This document shows positions 6,228 to 8,687 of a stretch of DNA of 8,687 nt, piece after piece (position 1 is the stretch's first letter; every line of letters starts with the position of its first letter). Source of the DNA: Hyphomicrobiaceae bacterium (GTDB lineage Bacteria > Pseudomonadota > Alphaproteobacteria > Rhizobiales > Hyphomicrobiaceae); the NCBI GenBank assembly GCA_025359005.1, contig JANYHP010000640.1, positions 1 to 8,687 of the forward strand. Reading direction: 5' to 3'. The position numbers and the translations under genes are program-made. The notes under the pieces are model-generated. The model made no database searches. It was not told the DNA's origin and saw only the letters and a program-made list of their open reading frames with translations.

Positions 6228-6389
6228 GCGGGTCGGGTTATGCACCAGCAGATGCGCAAAATTTGAGGCAAATGCAACTGGCGACTTTGCCCAATCCTTA
6301 GGCGGCCACGGCCAATGTGGCAGTCGGGTCGGGCGCTCGGTCGCGTGCCGGCCATACAGCGCCAGCAGCAATGGCGGATCGATCGAAGC

Positions 6390-6394
6390 GGAGG
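6390..6394 (+). promoter_or_regulatory. Ribosome binding site deciding a GTG start
   Basis: GGAGG lies eight bases before the GTG at 6403. There is no in-frame ATG between it and the signal peptide, so this site is the main support for a GTG start. Confidence 0.6.
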
Positions 6395-6402
6395 TCTCTA
6401 CC

Positions 6403-6876
6403 GTGTCCCCAGTGGCAGATCAGTTGCGTCTCGGCGGCGCCGCATCCGTCGTGCTTGGCCTTGTCTGTTGCCTCGCGGTGACGCCGGCCGCGGCGAAAGT
6501 GTTGCGGCAAAGTCCCTATGAAACGTTCCAGTCGGCGCAGTTGGCCGAGCCGGCCGCGCAGCGCTCGCAAGCGACACAGGCAGCGCCCAATGCGCCTGTT
6601 TCGCCGCCATCACGGCCACTTGCGAAGCCGGCCCGAGAGAGCGCTGCAGCCGCCAATCCCGAAACGGCTGAGGCCCCGAGCGAACGGGCGGCAGCCGCCG
6701 CTGAACGCGCACGGCGGGCCTTGTTGGATGAGGACGGCGGCGAGCATATCGGCACCGATCCCGAGCAGGTGGAACCGGATCTCGTGCCGGCTCCAGCAGG
6801 GCAAACGCCGCCCCTGCGCCAGAAATCGGCAGGCACGCCAGCCAAGCCTGACGTTAAATGCGTCGCCGGCTGCTGA
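6403..6876 (+). CDS. Exported Ala/Pro-rich protein of unknown function (GTG start)
   Basis: A 157-aa predicted precursor. A GTG at 6403 follows GGAGG (6390-6394) at 8 nt and is immediately followed by a signal-peptide-like segment: a hydrophobic core GAASVVLGLVCCLAV (12-26), then TPAAA before KVLRQ, with cleavage likely near residue 31. The mature part is low-complexity and probably disordered: Ala/Pro-rich at 48-104, an acidic patch LLDEDGGEHIGTDPEQVEPD (107-126), then a Pro-rich tail ending CVAGC (two Cys at 153 and 157). No domain is recognised. The open frame extends back to 6004, but that part is the antisense of the small exported-protein gene and contains no supported start. The stop is 32 nt before the PqiA-like gene, so an operon is likely and an envelope role plausible. 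Confidence 0.7.
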   Translation: MSPVADQLRLGGAASVVLGLVCCLAVTPAAAKVLRQSPYETFQSAQLAEPAAQRSQATQAAPNAPVSPPSRPLAKPARESAAAANPETAEAPSERAAAAAERARRALLDEDGGEHIGTDPEQVEPDLVPAPAGQTPPLRQKSAGTPAKPDVKCVAGC

Positions 6877-6908
6877 TCGTGATGAGGGTTATTGCGCCAT
6901 TCCTATAA

Positions 6909-8150
6909 GTGGCGAGGCCGTGTAAACTGGCCACAGTGTTGCCGTGGTTGCGCCTATGGATGGTCCGTCAGGCGCGAGGGGCGCCGCCGGGCCGCGACAG
7001 CGCCCCTTGGCTGCACACGTTGGCGGGACAGGCACGGCTCATGACCCTCGGCGGGCGGAGATTTCTGCTGGCGATTGCTATCGTGGGCGCCAGCGTCTGC
7101 CTGGCGCTGGGCATTTCGCTGCCGATCATCAAGCTGACCAAGTTCCTCTTCTTCACAACAGAGCATTCTCTGCTCTCGACGGTGCAGTCGCTGCTCAGTC
7201 GGGGGCAGTATTTTCTCGGGCTGACTGTTCTGGTTTTTTCCGTGCTGCTTCCTGTTCTTAAATTACTGTATTTGCTTCTTCTTTCGACGTTGCCGCAGAA
7301 GGAGTTGGCGCGCCTTGCTCGCCAACTCCGGGCGCTGGAATGGCTGGGCAAATGGTCCATGCACGACGTGCTGGTGCTGTCGCTGATGATCTTTTTCATC
7401 AAGAGCCAGGGTGTCTACGATGCGTCGAGCCTGAACGGCGTCTACTTCTTCACCGCCGCCATCATGTTCATGATCCTCGGCTATTCGTGGCTTCATGTGG
7501 ACGCGACGGGGGCGGCCGCCAAACAAGCAATAGCGCCCTCGACCATGGCGCCGCCGCGATCGGCGCCGCTGCGCAATTTTGTGCTCAGTTTCCTGATCAT
7601 TGTGGCGACCGTATTCTTTGCGCTGGGGATCATCTTGCCGGCGATCAAGTTCACGACCGTGTTTGTGTGGAAGAATGAGCACTCGATCCTGAGCATCATC
7701 TGGGCGCTTTACACCAACGAGGAATTTTTCCTCTGCGCCGTGATATTCACGTTCTCCGTACTGTTTCCGTTCCTTAAGCTGCTATACCTGCTGACGCTCG
7801 TGACGTCGCCGGATATGCCGCACGAGTTCCGGGTCCGGTCCATCGCCGCGATGGAGTGGCTCGGCCGCTATTCGATGACGGATGTGATGGTGCTGGCGCT
7901 CATCATCTTCTACGTCAACTCGCTGGGGTATTCGGAAGCCCGCGTCGAGCCAGGCATCTACTTTTTTGCTGCCAGCACGCTGATTACGATGTTCGCTTAC
8001 GGTTGGGCGCACTCGGTGGGGCCGAGCGCCAGAACCAGGGCGCCGGCGACGAACGTGCCCAAGATCGCGCCGGGGGCCGTGGAGGCCGGCGAAATCGTCG
8101 CGGTGCCGACCACGCGCGGCCAACTGCTCGGTGCGCGAAGCAGGCGCTGA
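6909..8150 (+). CDS. PqiA-domain integral membrane protein with two tandem PqiA units
   Basis: Paraquat-inducible-protein-A-like inner-membrane protein, up to 413 aa, with about eight membrane helices in two groups of four (about 52-197 and 224-370). The halves are clear repeats at a constant 172-residue offset: LPIIKLTKF/LPAIKFTTV (71/243), FSVLLPVLKLLYLL/FSVLFPFLKLLYLL (110/282) and LEWLGKWSMHDVLVLSL/MEWLGRYSMTDVMVLAL (143/315). E. coli PqiA also has two such units and works with the MCE protein PqiB in lipid transport between the membranes. Here the CxxC zinc ribbons are absent (only three Cys: 5, 64, 276) and no PqiB/PqiC gene follows. The start is uncertain: the GTG at 6909 has no good ribosome site. 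ATG 6957, or ATG 7041 just before the first helix, are alternatives. Upstream codon bias is coding-like. The 43-residue tail is hydrophilic. Confidence 0.88.
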   Translation: MARPCKLATVLPWLRLWMVRQARGAPPGRDSAPWLHTLAGQARLMTLGGRRFLLAIAIVGASVCLALGISLPIIKLTKFLFFTTEHSLLSTVQSLLSRGQYFLGLTVLVFSVLLPVLKLLYLLLLSTLPQKELARLARQLRALEWLGKWSMHDVLVLSLMIFFIKSQGVYDASSLNGVYFFTAAIMFMILGYSWLHVDATGAAAKQAIAPSTMAPPRSAPLRNFVLSFLIIVATVFFALGIILPAIKFTTVFVWKNEHSILSIIWALYTNEEFFLCAVIFTFSVLFPFLKLLYLLTLVTSPDMPHEFRVRSIAAMEWLGRYSMTDVMVLALIIFYVNSLGYSEARVEPGIYFFAASTLITMFAYGWAHSVGPSARTRAPATNVPKIAPGAVEAGEIVAVPTTRGQLLGARSRR

Positions 8151-8159
8151 CGAACCGGT

Positions 8160-8176
8160 TTGTTGCCCTGCAACAA
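8160..8176 (+). terminator. Small hairpin just after the PqiA-like gene, possible weak terminator
   Basis: TTGTTGC, loop CCT, GCAACAA: a perfect 7-bp stem starting 10 nt after the PqiA stop codon. It is AT-rich and has no T-tract, so it is a poor intrinsic terminator. It may instead be a 3'-end stabilising structure or chance. Confidence 0.25.
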
Positions 8177-8316
8177 CGACCCCGCGCCAATCAGCGGTGT
8201 GCAAGCGCGCACTTGGCTTGCTGACGCCATAGTCGCGTGCCAGAAACCGTCAAATTCTTGTGCGGCCTAGTGATTCGCGGGTGCGACACTGGCGTCATGC
8301 GGCGGAGACTGGGTTG

Positions 8317-8687
8317 ATGGTGGCATGGCTTGGAGCAGAACGGCAGAAACGGCGTCTTGGACCGGCCCTCGCTGGAGGCGCGCTCCTTGCGGCCGGTGGG
8401 CTAGTGTTCGGGCTCGGCACGCTTGTCGTGCCCTTGCCACCCTCAGCTGAGGCCGCGCCGCGTGCCACCTGCCAGAATTCTGCGGCCAGTCTTGGCGTCG
8501 CCCGGGTCGTCGAGGTCGACACCAGCGCGGGCCCCCATTTCGGCCACCAGCAATACCACGACCTCAATTTTCTGGCGCCCGGTGAGATCGTTTTGACCTT
8601 CGACGACGGCCCATTGCGTCCCATGACCCAACCCGTCGTGGACGCCCTGGAGGCGCAGTGCACCAAGGCGACCTTCTTCATGGTCGG
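8317..8687 (+). CDS. Polysaccharide deacetylase (NodB homology domain), 3'-truncated by the window edge
   Basis: An open frame runs from the in-frame stop at 8230-8232 to the window end; 123 full codons are present from ATG 8317, which follows GGAG (8304-8307) at 9 nt. Residues 17-39 are hydrophobic and followed by SAEAAP, so the protein is exported (cut near residue 47) or anchored. Then comes a linker (CQNSAASLGVARVVEVDT, 52-69) typical of Hyphomicrobiales members. The start of the NodB domain follows, EIVLTFDDGP (90-99), where the first Asp is the catalytic base and the second a metal ligand, then CTKATFFMVG (115-124). The H-x3-H metal motif and the rest of the barrel lie beyond the window. 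It likely removes N-acetyl (or O-acetyl) groups from an envelope polysaccharide; the substrate is unknown. The gap from the PqiA-like gene (166 nt) suggests its own transcription. Confidence 0.88.
   Translation, partial: MVAWLGAERQKRRLGPALAGGALLAAGGLVFGLGTLVVPLPPSAEAAPRATCQNSAASLGVARVVEVDTSAGPHFGHQQYHDLNFLAPGEIVLTFDDGPLRPMTQPVVDALEAQCTKATFFMV

Noticed and set aside
5238..6266. 342-codon plus-strand frame running across the MBL hydrolase and the small exported-protein gene
   Set aside because: It crosses two real minus-strand genes and the gap between them, without motifs or a ribosome site.
6004..6402. Upstream part of the open frame that contains the 6403 gene
   Set aside because: It is antisense to the small exported-protein gene; the ribosome site and signal peptide place the start at GTG 6403.
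8295..8681. 128-codon minus-strand frame at the right edge
   Set aside because: Opposite the deacetylase frame, which carries TFDDGP and ATFFMVG; the minus-strand product has no recognisable features.

Overview
The window is GC-rich DNA (roughly 60-65% by eye) with strong G/C preference at third codon positions. The proteins look like those of an alphaproteobacterium of the order Hyphomicrobiales (Bradyrhizobium/Xanthobacteraceae-like). This rests on family resemblance only; there is no rRNA or other taxonomic marker. I see no tRNA, rRNA, transposase, integrase, phage gene or CRISPR array. It reads as ordinary chromosomal sequence, densely packed, with no gene-free stretch above about 215 bases.

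Layout. (1) Bases 1-1690, plus strand: the 3' part of a calcineurin-like metallophosphoesterase, then an RcnA-type Ni/Co efflux protein with a His-rich loop, 37 nt apart. (2) Bases 1577-4503, minus strand: a two-gene unit made of a fused 3-dehydroshikimate dehydratase/HPPD-like dioxygenase (quiC) followed by a YeaD-type hexose-6-phosphate mutarotase. The mutarotase frame runs 114 nt into the antisense strand of rcnA. (3) Bases 4504-4715: a divergent regulatory region carrying several inverted repeats, including a perfect 10-bp pair. (4) Bases 4716-5156, plus strand: a DUF6455-type four-cysteine protein. (5) Bases 5175-6212, minus strand: a small exported four-cysteine protein and a glyoxalase-II-like MBL hydrolase. 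(6) Bases 6403-8150, plus strand: an exported Ala/Pro-rich protein of unknown function, then a duplicated PqiA-domain membrane protein. (7) Bases 8317-8687, plus strand: the 5' part of a membrane-anchored or exported polysaccharide deacetylase, cut by the window edge.

Functionally, quiC is the clearest metabolic gene. It should convert 3-dehydroshikimate to protocatechuate and feed the beta-ketoadipate pathway. rcnA should protect against nickel and cobalt. The PqiA protein, the two exported small proteins and the deacetylase all concern the cell envelope. I found no convincing wholly new multi-gene system. The items most worth a second look are the mutarotase/rcnA convergent overlap, the palindromes upstream of quiC, the intact metal triad in the fused dioxygenase domain, and the PqiA duplication that lacks zinc ribbons and MCE partners.
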